From positions 1-29,593 of the forward strand of contig CAJKFS010000028.1 in NCBI GenBank assembly GCA_905199225.1: a DNA stretch of 29,593 nt. Reading direction: 5' to 3'. Position 1 is the stretch's first letter, and every line of letters begins with the position of its first letter. This DNA is from an uncultured Collinsella sp. (GTDB taxonomy: Bacteria > Actinomycetota > Coriobacteriia > Coriobacteriales > Coriobacteriaceae). A program made the translations under genes and the position numbers. Under the pieces are notes generated by a model, which had not been told where the DNA came from, ran no database searches, and saw only the letters and a program-made list of their open reading frames with translations. This document shows positions 14,389 to 22,595 of the stretch, piece after piece.

Positions 14389-16839
14389 TTATATAAGCCT
14401 AAAGTGCTCGAGCGCCTTGACGACGCCATCTTTGTCGACCGAGTCGGTGATGTAGTCGGCGCGCTTTTTGAGATAGTTCGGCGCATTGCCCATGGCGATA
14501 CCGACATCGACGGCGTTCATCAGCGAGACGTCATTGCTGGCGTCGCCGATGCCGTATACGGTTCCGTGGTGGGGATCGAGGGCGTCGAGTACAGACTGGA
14601 TGCCCCCGCGCTTCGTGCATTCGCGGGGCGAGATTTCGGTTACCTCGAGTTCGAGCTCGTTAAAGCACAGCAGCGGCTCAAGTGCCTTATCTTGAGCGAT
14701 GTGGTTGGCGAGCGATGTAGACATCAAGATCTTGTAGACACTGTAATGTTGCAGCTGCGTGACTGCGTCGCCCAGGGTGCGCGCGTATCCGGGAGCATCG
14801 GGGGCATCGGCACTCATGCGCACGACGCCGTTGAGGCCCTCAAAGCGGATGACCTCGCCCGATTGCTCAAGGTAGGGGGCAAGACGCTGCAGCATACTGG
14901 GCGTCATCGACAGATCGCGAATTGCGTGTCCGTTGATCTCGGCGTAACCGCCCGCAAGACAGACGATGCCGGTCCAGGGCAGCTCAAGAAGTTTGGGGTG
15001 GATGCAGCTGAGGGTGCGTCCTGTGCAGATAAAGGCCATGTTGCCGTTTGCAACGAAATCGCGGATGGCCTGCGAGACCGCCTCGTTGGGATAAGGGGAC
15101 AGGTCACGCTCGTCTTCGGGAAGGTCTTGGGCGAGCCTGGGGTCTTGCCAGGCGAGCGTTCCGTCGATATCGAAGAAGCAGATATCGCCGCGCTTATGGG
15201 CTGCGCTGGCGGCAGGGGAGGCCGAGGTGGTGGGCACAAATCCCGGCTCGAGGCCCATGATCTGGTCAAAATGCTCTTTAACGCGGGGAACGGAGATGCC
15301 GATGATCACCTGGGCGGTCTTGCCCGTAATGATGAGGCCCTTGGCGCCCACCGCGACAAACGACGCGTTATCTGCAACGATGGAAGGGTCTGCGACCTCG
15401 ACGCGCAGGCGCGTGGCGCAGTTGGTTGCGCCCACGATATTGCCAACGCCACCTAAGAGCTGAATTACCCGCTCAGCGAGGACGTGATCTTGATCGGATC
15501 GACTATTGACTTCGTCATTGGGAGATTGCTCTTTGGCAAAGTCGCTTCCCGTTAAACGATCGATTGTCGTGCGATTGGCGACATGATTCTCGCGGCCCGG
15601 CGTCTTAAGGTCATAGACCAAGATGAGTGCTCGAAAACTAACAAAGAAGATGAGGCTAAAGGCAAGGCCGATGCCGAGCGCCAAAAGGTAGGAGCCGGCA
15701 TGCATTCGCATGAGTGGGATGAAGTTGAAGGCCGTCATTTCCATGAGACCGCCCGAGAAGATGCCGACGATGCCAAAGAAGTTCATGGTCATGGCAAGGC
15801 AGGAGGATAGGACGGCGTAGAGCAAAAAGAGTCCGGGATAGGTGAACATAAAGAGAAACTCGAGCGGTTCGGTGACGCCGCAGACCACCGAGGCGACGAT
15901 GGCGGGCAAAAGGATGACCTTAAGGCCGGCGCGGCGTTCGGGTTTGGCGGTGAAATAGAATGCTGCCGCGATGGCGGGAAGGCCAAAGAGCTTGCCCCAG
16001 CCGGTGGCGGTAAAACCTGCCCAGGGTGCAAGTTCATTTAAAGGGCGCGTGCTATGGGAGAGAATGGGGAGCAGGTTGGTCCACGTGGCGTAAATACCGT
16101 CGTGAATGACCAGATTGTCGTAATAGATGGGCATATAGAGCAGGTGGTGCAGCCCCATGGGCTCGAGTGCTCGCTCCAAAAACACAAAGATGCCCACGCC
16201 GAAGGGGCCGACGCCTGCAAGTGCGTGGCGCAGCGTTTCGGTCACAGCGTATGCGAAGGGTACGATGGCGGCCGAGATGGCGGCAAGGGCAAACACGGCA
16301 AAAAAGCTGATGAGGTAGACCAGTGAGGAACCCGAGAAGGTGCCGAGCCAATCGGGAACCTTGGCATCGTAGAAGCGATCATGGATGGCGACGACGGTTG
16401 CCGATACCGCCAGCGGGCCGATAATGCCGGTGTCGAGCGTCTTGATGCCGTCGATGACGGTGATGCCGCTGGCGGGGGTCAAAGATGATGGGTACTTAAG
16501 TCCAAGGTTGTCGCCGCTCAGCTTAATGATCTCGCTCAAAAAGAAGCAATAGGCAAAATAAGCCACGAGTGCCTCGAGGCAGCAGCGTGCCGGTTGCTTT
16601 TGGGCAAGACCGATAGGCAGCGCTACGGCAAAAAGGAGCGGGAGACGTTTAAAGACCGTCCACGAGCCGCGCTGGATGATGGTCCAGAAAACGTACCAAG
16701 GGGTTCCGTATACGGCGAGATCGCCGACGATGTCCGCAGTCGTTGCGAGAGCGGAGATGCCGACCATGAGGCCTGATATAGAAAACAGCATGGCGGGCGC
16801 GAACATGGCTCCGCCAAAACGTTGGATTTTCTGCAGCAT
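14389..16839 (-). CDS. Alpha-glucoside PTS EIICB permease fused to a Cof-type HAD phosphatase
   Basis: The 816-residue protein has three parts. EIIC (about 1-425) is a multi-span permease closely resembling the GlvC/MalP alpha-glucoside type: it starts LQKIQRFGGAMFAPAML and has IKTLDTGIIGPLA, LEPMGLHHLLYMPI, GVTEPLEFLFMFTYP and LKTPGREN. EIIB (about 455-540) carries the phosphorylated Cys474 in NCATRLRVEV. The HAD domain (about 550-816) has DIDGT with Asp557 and Asp559, CTGR, a Lys in KRGGIQSVL, and GDASND near 763-768, so all four motifs are intact. EIIA is absent and must come from another gene. The fusion would import and phosphorylate a sugar, then possibly remove a phosphate in the cytoplasm. 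The ATG at 16839 follows GAAAGG; an in-frame ATG at 16875 lacks support. It is divergent from the GntR regulator and has its palindrome in front. Confidence 0.9.
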   Translation of the reverse strand: MLQKIQRFGGAMFAPAMLFSISGLMVGISALATTADIVGDLAVYGTPWYVFWTIIQRGSWTVFKRLPLLFAVALPIGLAQKQPARCCLEALVAYFAYCFFLSEIIKLSGDNLGLKYPSSLTPASGITVIDGIKTLDTGIIGPLAVSATVVAIHDRFYDAKVPDWLGTFSGSSLVYLISFFAVFALAAISAAIVPFAYAVTETLRHALAGVGPFGVGIFVFLERALEPMGLHHLLYMPIYYDNLVIHDGIYATWTNLLPILSHSTRPLNELAPWAGFTATGWGKLFGLPAIAAAFYFTAKPERRAGLKVILLPAIVASVVCGVTEPLEFLFMFTYPGLFLLYAVLSSCLAMTMNFFGIVGIFSGGLMEMTAFNFIPLMRMHAGSYLLALGIGLAFSLIFFVSFRALILVYDLKTPGRENHVANRTTIDRLTGSDFAKEQSPNDEVNSRSDQDHVLAERVIQLLGGVGNIVGATNCATRLRVEVADPSIVADNASFVAVGAKGLIITGKTAQVIIGISVPRVKEHFDQIMGLEPGFVPTTSASPAASAAHKRGDICFFDIDGTLAWQDPRLAQDLPEDERDLSPYPNEAVSQAIRDFVANGNMAFICTGRTLSCIHPKLLELPWTGIVCLAGGYAEINGHAIRDLSMTPSMLQRLAPYLEQSGEVIRFEGLNGVVRMSADAPDAPGYARTLGDAVTQLQHYSVYKILMSTSLANHIAQDKALEPLLCFNELELEVTEISPRECTKRGGIQSVLDALDPHHGTVYGIGDASNDVSLMNAVDVGIAMGNAPNYLKKRADYITDSVDKDGVVKALEHFRLI

Positions 16840-16877
16840 AATATGCCTTTCGGATGCAACATGCTGTGCGAGCAAGA

Positions 16878-16889
16878 ACGTTTAAACAA
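16878..16889. promoter_or_regulatory. GntR operator candidate before the PTS-HAD gene
   Basis: ACGTTTAAACAA matches the shared palindrome TTGTTTAAACAA at ten of twelve positions and contains the full core GTTTAAAC. It lies 39 bases upstream of the PTS-HAD start. A minus-strand TACAAT at 16896-16901 could be the -10 box, which would place the operator at the transcription start. Confidence 0.55.
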
Positions 16890-16999
16890 TGAACTCATTG
16901 TAGAGGACTGGCTGCTTGCCGCATTGACGGTTTTGATTCGGTCCGATTTGGGTTTCGGGGGAACCGTCGACGGTAAATAATCCGTGCTTTACCGATAAT

Positions 17000-17011
17000 C
17001 GGTTTAAACAA
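17000..17011. promoter_or_regulatory. GntR operator candidate before its own gene
   Basis: CGGTTTAAACAA matches the shared palindrome at ten of twelve positions. A possible -10 box TATCGT lies at 17025-17030, and the operator occupies the expected -35 position, so the regulator probably represses itself. The same spacing to TATCGT is seen at the ABC operon site 17970-17981. Confidence 0.55.
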
Positions 17012-17063
17012 CCCAAAGAAATGCTATCGTGCCTAGCCATACATATTCATTAGAGGTGAAACA

Positions 17064-17783
17064 ATGCCAAAAGCGATTTATGAAGGAATCTACCGAGAAA
17101 TACGCTCGCGCATCATTAATGGGACCTATGCGTTTCAGGAGATGCTGCCAACCGAAGCCGAGCTGACCGCGGAGTTCGGATGCACTCGCAATACCGTCCG
17201 TCGCGCCTTGAGTATGCTGGCCGACGGGATGTTTGTGCAGCCCATACACGGCAAGGGCGTGCGCGTTATTTGGCTTAAGGGCGAAACCGACATGTTGGGC
17301 GCACTCGAAGAGGTTGAGTCGTTTGGCGAGTTTGCAAAGCGCAACAATGCCGTTGCATCGACGGACGTTAAGTCTTTTGAACATCTGGTCTGCACCGAGC
17401 AACTCTCTCGTCACCTGGGCTTTAAGGTGGGCGAGGAGTTGATTCGCGTGGTGCGTGTCCGTAGCCTTAACGGTAGCGCTCGCCAGGTGGACCACGGCTA
17501 TTTTCTGGAGTCGATCGCCAAAGGCCTGACGCCCGAGATCGCTGCAAAGTCAATTTACGACTATCTGGAGCACAAACGCGGCGTCAAAGTGATGGCGAGT
17601 CGCCGTACGGTGAGCGTCGAGCTTGCCAACGATGAGGACTGCAGCTATCTTGACCTTGGCAAATACAACTGCGTTGCCGTCATGGAGAGCCAGTCGTACA
17701 CCTCGGACGGCATCTTGTTCGAGGTCACGCATGCCCGCACGCATCCCGAGATCTTCCACTACCGCGTCAACTCCAAGCGATAG
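17064..17783 (+). CDS. GntR-family (HutC/UTRA) sugar-responsive transcription regulator, TreR-like
   Basis: The 239-residue protein has an N-terminal winged helix-turn-helix (about 1-70; IRSRIINGTY, LPTEAELTAEFGCTRNTVRRAL, PIHGKGVRV). A UTRA effector-binding domain follows (about 85-235; VDHGYFLESIAKGLTPEIAAKSIYDYLE and DEDCSYLDLGKYNCVAVMESQSY). This layout matches TreR and related HutC regulators, which bind sugar phosphates and release DNA. The ATG at 17064 has AGAGGTGA upstream. The gene is divergent from an alpha-glucoside PTS and next to a sugar ABC operon. Palindromes resembling the TreR site TTGTATATACAA lie before all of them. The likely inducer is an alpha-glucoside phosphate made by the PTS; this is inference. 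Confidence 0.88.
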   Translation: MPKAIYEGIYREIRSRIINGTYAFQEMLPTEAELTAEFGCTRNTVRRALSMLADGMFVQPIHGKGVRVIWLKGETDMLGALEEVESFGEFAKRNNAVASTDVKSFEHLVCTEQLSRHLGFKVGEELIRVVRVRSLNGSARQVDHGYFLESIAKGLTPEIAAKSIYDYLEHKRGVKVMASRRTVSVELANDEDCSYLDLGKYNCVAVMESQSYTSDGILFEVTHARTHPEIFHYRVNSKR

Positions 17784-17821
17784 CCGGCTAGCTCGCAGCC
17801 TGACGAGACTCATGCCCTCAA

Positions 17822-17876
17822 AGAGAAAACGCCCGGTCAAACCGACGATGCATCGGCTTGACCGGGCGTTTTCTCT
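17822..17876 (+). terminator. Terminator of the GntR regulator gene
   Basis: A perfect 19-bp outer stem (17822-17840 with 17858-17876, containing ACGCCCGGTCAA) encloses a smaller CCGA/TCGG hairpin. Runs AAAA and TTTT in the arms mean it could work in both directions. The remainder of the 17784-18089 gap holds the ABC operon control region. Confidence 0.85.
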
Positions 17877-17894
17877 GCATTCGATAACAAATAA

Positions 17895-17906
17895 TTGTTT
17901 ATACAA
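17895..17906. promoter_or_regulatory. GntR operator candidate, distal site of the ABC operon
   Basis: TTGTTTATACAA differs from the shared palindrome TTGTTTAAACAA at one base and from the known TreR operator of B. subtilis, TTGTATATACAA, at one base. It lies 75 bases from the second site at 17970-17981, a spacing compatible with looping or with cooperative binding. Confidence 0.6.
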
Positions 17907-17969
17907 AACTTGTCAAGTATCAAGTTGAAATTACCGTTCACCGAAGTTTTTCTACCGCTCTAGTAATAC

Positions 17970-17981
17970 TTGTTCAAACAA
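17970..17981. promoter_or_regulatory. GntR operator candidate, proximal site of the ABC operon
   Basis: TTGTTCAAACAA differs from the shared palindrome at one base. A possible -10 box TATCGT follows at 17996-18001 with TTCAAA as a weak -35 inside the operator (17-bp spacing). An alternative -10, TAATAC at 17964-17969, abuts the site from the left. Either way the site overlaps the promoter and should repress it. Confidence 0.6.
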
Positions 17982-18089
17982 CTAGCCAAATAGCGTATCG
18001 TACAAATCAGCAAAAGGGGCAAAGTCCCCGAGCCAATCTCCGAAGGCGGCGGCAAAGGGTGCCGCCACGGTGTGAAAGGGTGGATTGTA

Positions 18090-19406
18090 ATGAAGAACGA
18101 AATGAGCAGAAGGCAGTTCCTGGGCTTTGCTGGTTCCGCGGCTGCGGTTCTTGGTCTGGGTCTCGTGGGCTGCGGTGGTTCTGCCGGCTCCGGCTCCTCT
18201 GCTTCTGGTGACGCTGCCGAGGTCTACTTCCTCCAATTCAAGCCCGAGGTCGACAAGGAGTGGAAGGAGATCGCCAAGGCCTATAAGAAGGAGAAGGGCG
18301 TCGAGGTCAAGATCGTGACCGCCGCCTCCAACACCTACGAGGAGAAGCTCAAGTCCGAGATGTCCAAGAGCTCCGCTCCGACCCTGTTCCAGGTCAACGG
18401 CCCCACCGGTCTTAAGAACTGGAAGGATTACTGCGCCGACCTGTCCGATACCAAGCTCCGCGGTGAGCTCATTGACGACTCCCTGGCTCTGCAGTCCGAC
18501 GGCAAGGATCTGGGTATCGACTGGGTCCAGGAGAGCTACGGCATCATCTACAACAAGCAGCTGCTCGAGAAGGCTGGTTACAAGGCCGAGGACATCAACT
18601 CCTTCGACAAGCTGAAGGCTTGTGCCGACGACATCCAGGCCCGCAAGGACGAGCTTGGTGTTGAGGGCGCCTTCACTTCCGCTGGCATGGACGACTCCTC
18701 CAGCTGGCGCTACACCACCCACCTCGCCAACCTCCCGCTCTACTACGAGTTCGAGAAGGAGCACAACCAGGAGGACGACGAGATCAAGGGCGAGTATCTC
18801 GACAACTTCAAGCAGATTTTCGACCTGTACATCACCGACTCCACCTGCGATCCTTCGCAGCTTGCCTCCAAGACCGGCGACGACGCCACAAACGAGTTCG
18901 CAACCGGCAAGGCCGTCTTCTATCAGAACGGTTCTTGGGCCTACGCTGACCTCACCAAGGCTGGCATGACCGACGATCAGATTGGCATGATGCCCATCTA
19001 CATCGGTGTCGACGGCGAGGAGAACCAGGGCCTGTGCTCCGGCGGCGAGAACTACTGGTGCGTCAGCTCCCAGGCTTCCGAGGATGCCCAGAAGGCCACC
19101 GAGGACTTCATGTATTGGTGCGTCACTTCTGACACCGCCACCAGCATCATCGCTGACAAGATGGGTCTGACTGCCCCGTTCAAGAGCGCCAAGGAAACCA
19201 CCAATGTCTTCTCGCAGCAGGCCGTCGCCATGGCCAAGGACGGCAAGAAGACCGTCGCTTGGGACTTCGTCTACATCCCCTCTGAGGAGTGGAAGAAGAA
19301 CCTCAAGCAGGCTCTGATCGCCTATGCTGCCGACAACAGCAAGTGGGACGGCGTCAAGAACGCCTTCGTCGATGGCTGGAAGACCGAGAAGGCTGCTTCC
19401 GAGTAA
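18090..19406 (+). CDS. Sugar ABC transporter substrate-binding lipoprotein (CUT1 family)
   Basis: This 438-residue extracytoplasmic binding protein belongs to the MalE-like family 1 of solute-binding proteins. The N-terminus has the twin-arginine sequence SRRQFLGFAG and the lipobox LVGC with Cys28, so it is probably exported by Tat and lipid-anchored. Family marks include KIVTAASNTYEEKLKSEMS, SYGIIYNKQLLEKAGY, FATGKAVFYQNGSWAY and the C-terminal DNSKWDGVKNAFVDGW. Substrate cannot be read from sequence. The shared palindromes with malQ and the alpha-glucoside PTS suggest maltooligosaccharides. The ATG at 18090 follows AAAGGGTGG; the upstream in-frame GTG at 18072 has no ribosome binding site. 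It is the first gene of the operon and a stable hairpin follows it. Confidence 0.9.
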   Translation: MKNEMSRRQFLGFAGSAAAVLGLGLVGCGGSAGSGSSASGDAAEVYFLQFKPEVDKEWKEIAKAYKKEKGVEVKIVTAASNTYEEKLKSEMSKSSAPTLFQVNGPTGLKNWKDYCADLSDTKLRGELIDDSLALQSDGKDLGIDWVQESYGIIYNKQLLEKAGYKAEDINSFDKLKACADDIQARKDELGVEGAFTSAGMDDSSSWRYTTHLANLPLYYEFEKEHNQEDDEIKGEYLDNFKQIFDLYITDSTCDPSQLASKTGDDATNEFATGKAVFYQNGSWAYADLTKAGMTDDQIGMMPIYIGVDGEENQGLCSGGENYWCVSSQASEDAQKATEDFMYWCVTSDTATSIIADKMGLTAPFKSAKETTNVFSQQAVAMAKDGKKTVAWDFVYIPSEEWKKNLKQALIAYAADNSKWDGVKNAFVDGWKTEKAASE

Positions 19407-19437
19407 GTAGTTGCTGCCCAAGCTATCTGATTAGCGA

Positions 19438-19473
19438 CAGGGGGCGGGCAGACGTTGGTTTGCCCGCCCCCTG
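19438..19473 (+). other. Intercistronic hairpin after the binding-protein gene
   Basis: CAGGGGGCGGGCA (19438-19450) and TGCCCGCCCCCTG (19461-19473) form a perfect 13-bp stem with a 10-base loop and no T-run. A structure of this kind between binding-protein and permease genes usually stabilises the upstream message, so more binding protein than permease is made. Confidence 0.75.
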
Positions 19474-19493
19474 CATATTGAAAGGACCCTTCT

Positions 19494-20348
19494 ATGGGCA
19501 AAGCACTCAAGCGCTGGTGGCCGCTCTTTATGCTGCCCACGTGCCTGGCGTTTATGATCGGGTTCGTGATCCCCTTTATCCAGGGCTTCTATCTCTCGTT
19601 CTGCCAGTTTATTACCATCAACAATACGCACTTTGTCGGTATCGAGAACTACGTGCGCGCACTGTCCGATCCGCAGTTTGCCACGTCGTTCTTCTTTACC
19701 GTGGCGTTTGCCTTCCTGTCGACGGTGCTCATCAACGTGATCGCCCTGGCCATTGCGCAGGCGCTCACCCGCAAGGCGCTCAAAGGCACCAACATCTTCC
19801 GTACGATCTTCTTTATGCCTAACCTGATCGGCGGCATCGTGCTGGGCTACATTTGGCAGATTCTGATCAACTGCCTGCTCTCCAACGTGGGCGCCCAGCT
19901 CATCGCTCTTAACTCTGCTGCTGGCTTCTGGGGCCTTATCATCCTGACCCTGTGGCAGCAGGTCGGCTACATGATGATCATCTACATCGCTGGTCTGCAG
20001 TCCATTCCGTCCGACTACATCGAGGCCGCCAAGGTCGACGGCGCTACGGCATGGCAGACGTTTTGGAAGGTTAAGATCCCTAACCTGATGCCGACCATCA
20101 CCATCTGCCTGTTCCTGTCCATCACCAACGGCTTTAAGCTGTTCGACCAGAACCTCGCCCTTACCGGCGGCGCCCCCGCGCACTCCACCGAGATGCTCGC
20201 CCTGAACATCTACAACACGTTCTATTCGCGTGCCGGTATCGCATGGCAGGGCATTGGTCAGGCCAAGGCGGTTATCTTCTGCATCCTGGTCGTGGCCATC
20301 TCCATGATCCAGCTTAAGGCCACGAGGTCCAAGGAGGTGCAGCAGTAA
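19494..20348 (+). CDS. Sugar ABC transporter permease (MalF/UgpA-like)
   Basis: This 284-residue inner-membrane protein has six hydrophobic segments and the EAA loop that docks on the ATPase (YIEAAKVDGATAWQTFWKVK, about residues 178-197). The N-terminal segment WWPLFMLPTCLAFMIGFVIP and the motif FDQNLALTGGAP are typical of the MalF/UgpA side of CUT1 transporters. The ATG at 19494 follows GAAAGGA. Its stop codon overlaps the start of the second permease by one base, so the two permeases are translationally coupled. Confidence 0.92.
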   Translation: MGKALKRWWPLFMLPTCLAFMIGFVIPFIQGFYLSFCQFITINNTHFVGIENYVRALSDPQFATSFFFTVAFAFLSTVLINVIALAIAQALTRKALKGTNIFRTIFFMPNLIGGIVLGYIWQILINCLLSNVGAQLIALNSAAGFWGLIILTLWQQVGYMMIIYIAGLQSIPSDYIEAAKVDGATAWQTFWKVKIPNLMPTITICLFLSITNGFKLFDQNLALTGGAPAHSTEMLALNIYNTFYSRAGIAWQGIGQAKAVIFCILVVAISMIQLKATRSKEVQQ

Positions 20349-21187
20349 TGAAACGCGATAAGGTTATCAACCGCGCGCTCTCGATTTTCTTTACGATCCT
20401 GTCGCTCGCGTGGATCTACCCCGTGTTCATGATTGCGCTTAATTCTTTTAAGAAAGCGACCGCAATCAGCACCACCACGGCATTCGATCTGCTCACGCCC
20501 GAGACGTTCAACGGCCTCGCAAACTACATGCACGCCCTTAACGAGCAGGGCTTTGCCTCGGCATTTATGTACTCGCTCATCATCACGGTCACGTCGGTCG
20601 TGCTGATCTTGGTGTGCTGCTCCATGTGCGCTTGGTACGTGGTTCGTGTCAACAACAAGATCTCGAACTTCTTCTATTACCTGTTCGTCTTCTCGATGGT
20701 CGTGCCGTTCCAGATGCTCATGTTCACGCTGTCCAATTTGGCGGACCGCATCGGCTTCAACACGCCGTTCAACATCTGCTTTATCTACCTCGGCTTTGGC
20801 GCGGGCCTGGCGGTCTTTATGTTCGCCGGTTTTGTAAAGAACATCCCGCTCGAGATCGAGGAGGCGGCCATGATTGATGGCTGCAACCCGGTCCAGGTGT
20901 TCTTTAAGATCGTCCTTCCCATCATGAAGCCCACCTATCTTTCGGTCGGCATTCTCGAGACCATGTGGGTCTGGAACGACTATCTGCTGCCCTACCTTAC
21001 GCTCGACTCCACCAAGTACAAGACCATTCCTATCTTGATCCAGTACTTCCGCGGCGGCTACGGCCACGTCGAGCTCGGCCCCATGATGGCCTGCATCATG
21101 ATGGTCGTTATCCCCATCGTCATCATGTACATCCTCTGCCAGAAGTACATCATCGACGGTGTGGTGGCAGGTGCCGTCAAGGGCTGA
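20348..21187 (+). CDS. Sugar ABC transporter permease (MalG/UgpE-like)
   Basis: This 279-residue protein pairs with the preceding permease to form the membrane channel. It has six hydrophobic segments and the EAA loop LEIEEAAMIDGCNPVQVFFK (about residues 172-191). The start ILSLAWIYPVFMIALNSFKK and the C-terminal MMVVIPIVIMYILCQKYIIDGVVAGAVKG-type end (seen as QKYIIDGVVAGAVKG) are hallmarks of the MalG side. The start overlaps the stop of the first permease at 20348. A 68-base gap separates it from the ATPase gene. Confidence 0.92.
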   Translation: MKRDKVINRALSIFFTILSLAWIYPVFMIALNSFKKATAISTTTAFDLLTPETFNGLANYMHALNEQGFASAFMYSLIITVTSVVLILVCCSMCAWYVVRVNNKISNFFYYLFVFSMVVPFQMLMFTLSNLADRIGFNTPFNICFIYLGFGAGLAVFMFAGFVKNIPLEIEEAAMIDGCNPVQVFFKIVLPIMKPTYLSVGILETMWVWNDYLLPYLTLDSTKYKTIPILIQYFRGGYGHVELGPMMACIMMVVIPIVIMYILCQKYIIDGVVAGAVKG

Positions 21188-21255
21188 TGCCGTAACTGTT
21201 TTGCAAGTTTTGGCGGCGCCCCTCAGCGCGGTGCCGCGTATCGAAAGGTAGAGAC

Positions 21256-22455
21256 ATGGCCGAGATCGTACTCAAACATGTTCAGAAGGTGTATCCCAAC
21301 AACGAGTCAAAAAAGAAGGGCTTCTTTGGCAAAAAGAAGAAGACCGAGGAGAAGAAGCACAACCTCAAGGTTACCGAGGACGGTGTGCTCGCTGTAGAGG
21401 ACTTCAACCTCACCGTTCACGACCAGGAGTTCGTCGTCCTCGTTGGCCCCTCTGGCTGCGGTAAGTCCACGACGATGCGCATGGTCGCCGGCCTGGAGGA
21501 CATTACCTCGGGCGATGTGCTCATCGACGGCAAGCGCGTCAACGACGTGGCGCCCAAGGACCGCGACATCGCCATGGTGTTCCAGAGCTATGCTTTGTAC
21601 CCCAATATGACGGTGTACGAGAACATGGCGTTTACGCTCGAGCTCAAGAAAGTCCCCAAAGACGAGATCGACCGCAAGGTTCGCTCCGCTGCCGAGATCT
21701 TGGGTATCACCGAGTACCTCGACCGTAAGCCCAAGGCGCTTTCGGGCGGCCAGCGCCAGCGTGTCGCTATCGGCCGCGCCATCGTGCGTGACCCCAAGGT
21801 CTTCCTGATGGACGAGCCACTGTCCAACCTGGACGCCAAGCTTCGTAACCAGATGCGTGCCGAGCTCATTAAGCTGCGCCACGAGATCAAGGGCACGTTC
21901 ATTTATGTTACTCACGACCAGACCGAGGCTATGACCCTCGGTGACCGTATCGTGGTCATGAAGGACGGCGTCGTCCAGCAGATCGCCACGCCGCAGGAGG
22001 TCTTCAACCATCCCGCGAACATCTTCGTCGCTGGCTTCATCGGCGTGCCGCAGATGAACTTCTTCGATGCCCAGCTGGTGCGCTCGGGCAACGGCTTTAC
22101 CGTCAAGACCGAGGATATGAACGTGGCGCTCGCCCCCGAGACTTGCGCTCAGCTTGCCCTCAACTGGGACGGCGGCGACGTGAAGGAGATCACGGCCGGC
22201 GTGCGTCCCGAGCAGATCCTGCTTGCCGACAAGGGCGAGGAGGGTGCGCTCCAGGGTACCGTCGAGGTGACCGAGCTCATGGGTTCGACCGAGCATGTCC
22301 ACGTGACCGCTCCCGACGGCCAGTTTGTTCTGATTATCCCCGTCGTCGACCTCGAGGCCAAGGGCGCGCTCAAGGCTGGCGACACTATCTGGTTCAAGTT
22401 CGAGAAGAACGCGACCCATCTCTTCGATAAGGTGTCTGGCAAGAACCTTATCTAG
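21256..22455 (+). CDS. Sugar ABC transporter ATPase (MsmK/MalK/UgpC type) with a Lys-rich insert
   Basis: This 399-residue ATPase powers the two permeases. Walker A GPSGCGKSTT, signature LSGGQRQRVAIGRA, Walker B VFLMDEPLSNLDAK and the switch His in YVTHDQTEA are all intact. The C-terminal third carries the OB-like regulatory domain (AGVRPEQILL, VEVTELMGSTEHVH). About 28 extra residues rich in Lys (KKKGFFGKKKKTEEKKH) sit between the first strand (KHVQKVYPN) and GVLAVEDFNL, where MsmK proteins normally have a short turn. In many Gram-positives one such ATPase serves several CUT1 transporters, so it may also serve others. The start has AAAGG seven bases upstream. Confidence 0.93.
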   Translation: MAEIVLKHVQKVYPNNESKKKGFFGKKKKTEEKKHNLKVTEDGVLAVEDFNLTVHDQEFVVLVGPSGCGKSTTMRMVAGLEDITSGDVLIDGKRVNDVAPKDRDIAMVFQSYALYPNMTVYENMAFTLELKKVPKDEIDRKVRSAAEILGITEYLDRKPKALSGGQRQRVAIGRAIVRDPKVFLMDEPLSNLDAKLRNQMRAELIKLRHEIKGTFIYVTHDQTEAMTLGDRIVVMKDGVVQQIATPQEVFNHPANIFVAGFIGVPQMNFFDAQLVRSGNGFTVKTEDMNVALAPETCAQLALNWDGGDVKEITAGVRPEQILLADKGEEGALQGTVEVTELMGSTEHVHVTAPDGQFVLIIPVVDLEAKGALKAGDTIWFKFEKNATHLFDKVSGKNLI

Positions 22456-22523
22456 GCCCGGTGCATCCAGGCCCTCCCTTTGGGCGACTGCGGTATTGCC
22501 ATCCTTTTGCCGCGGTCACATAT

Positions 22524-22566
22524 AAGGCTCCCCTCCCGTCCACTGGGCGAGAGGGGAGCCTTTCTT
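22524..22566 (+). terminator. Terminator of the sugar ABC operon
   Basis: AAGGCTCCCCTC (22524-22535) and GAGGGGAGCCTT (22551-22562) form a perfect 12-bp stem followed by TTTCTTT. It lies 68 bases after the ATPase stop. The rest of the 22456-22829 gap holds two palindromic repeat units and the glgP terminator. Confidence 0.85.
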
Positions 22567-22595
22567 TGTATCGGGGTTGTCTGTAGGTTTGTTTG

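Noticed and set aside
17982..19421. A 479-residue minus-strand frame and similar long frames opposite the ABC ATPase, glgP, malQ and galE
   Set aside because: All lie opposite genes with intact catalytic motifs; they are by-products of codon bias.
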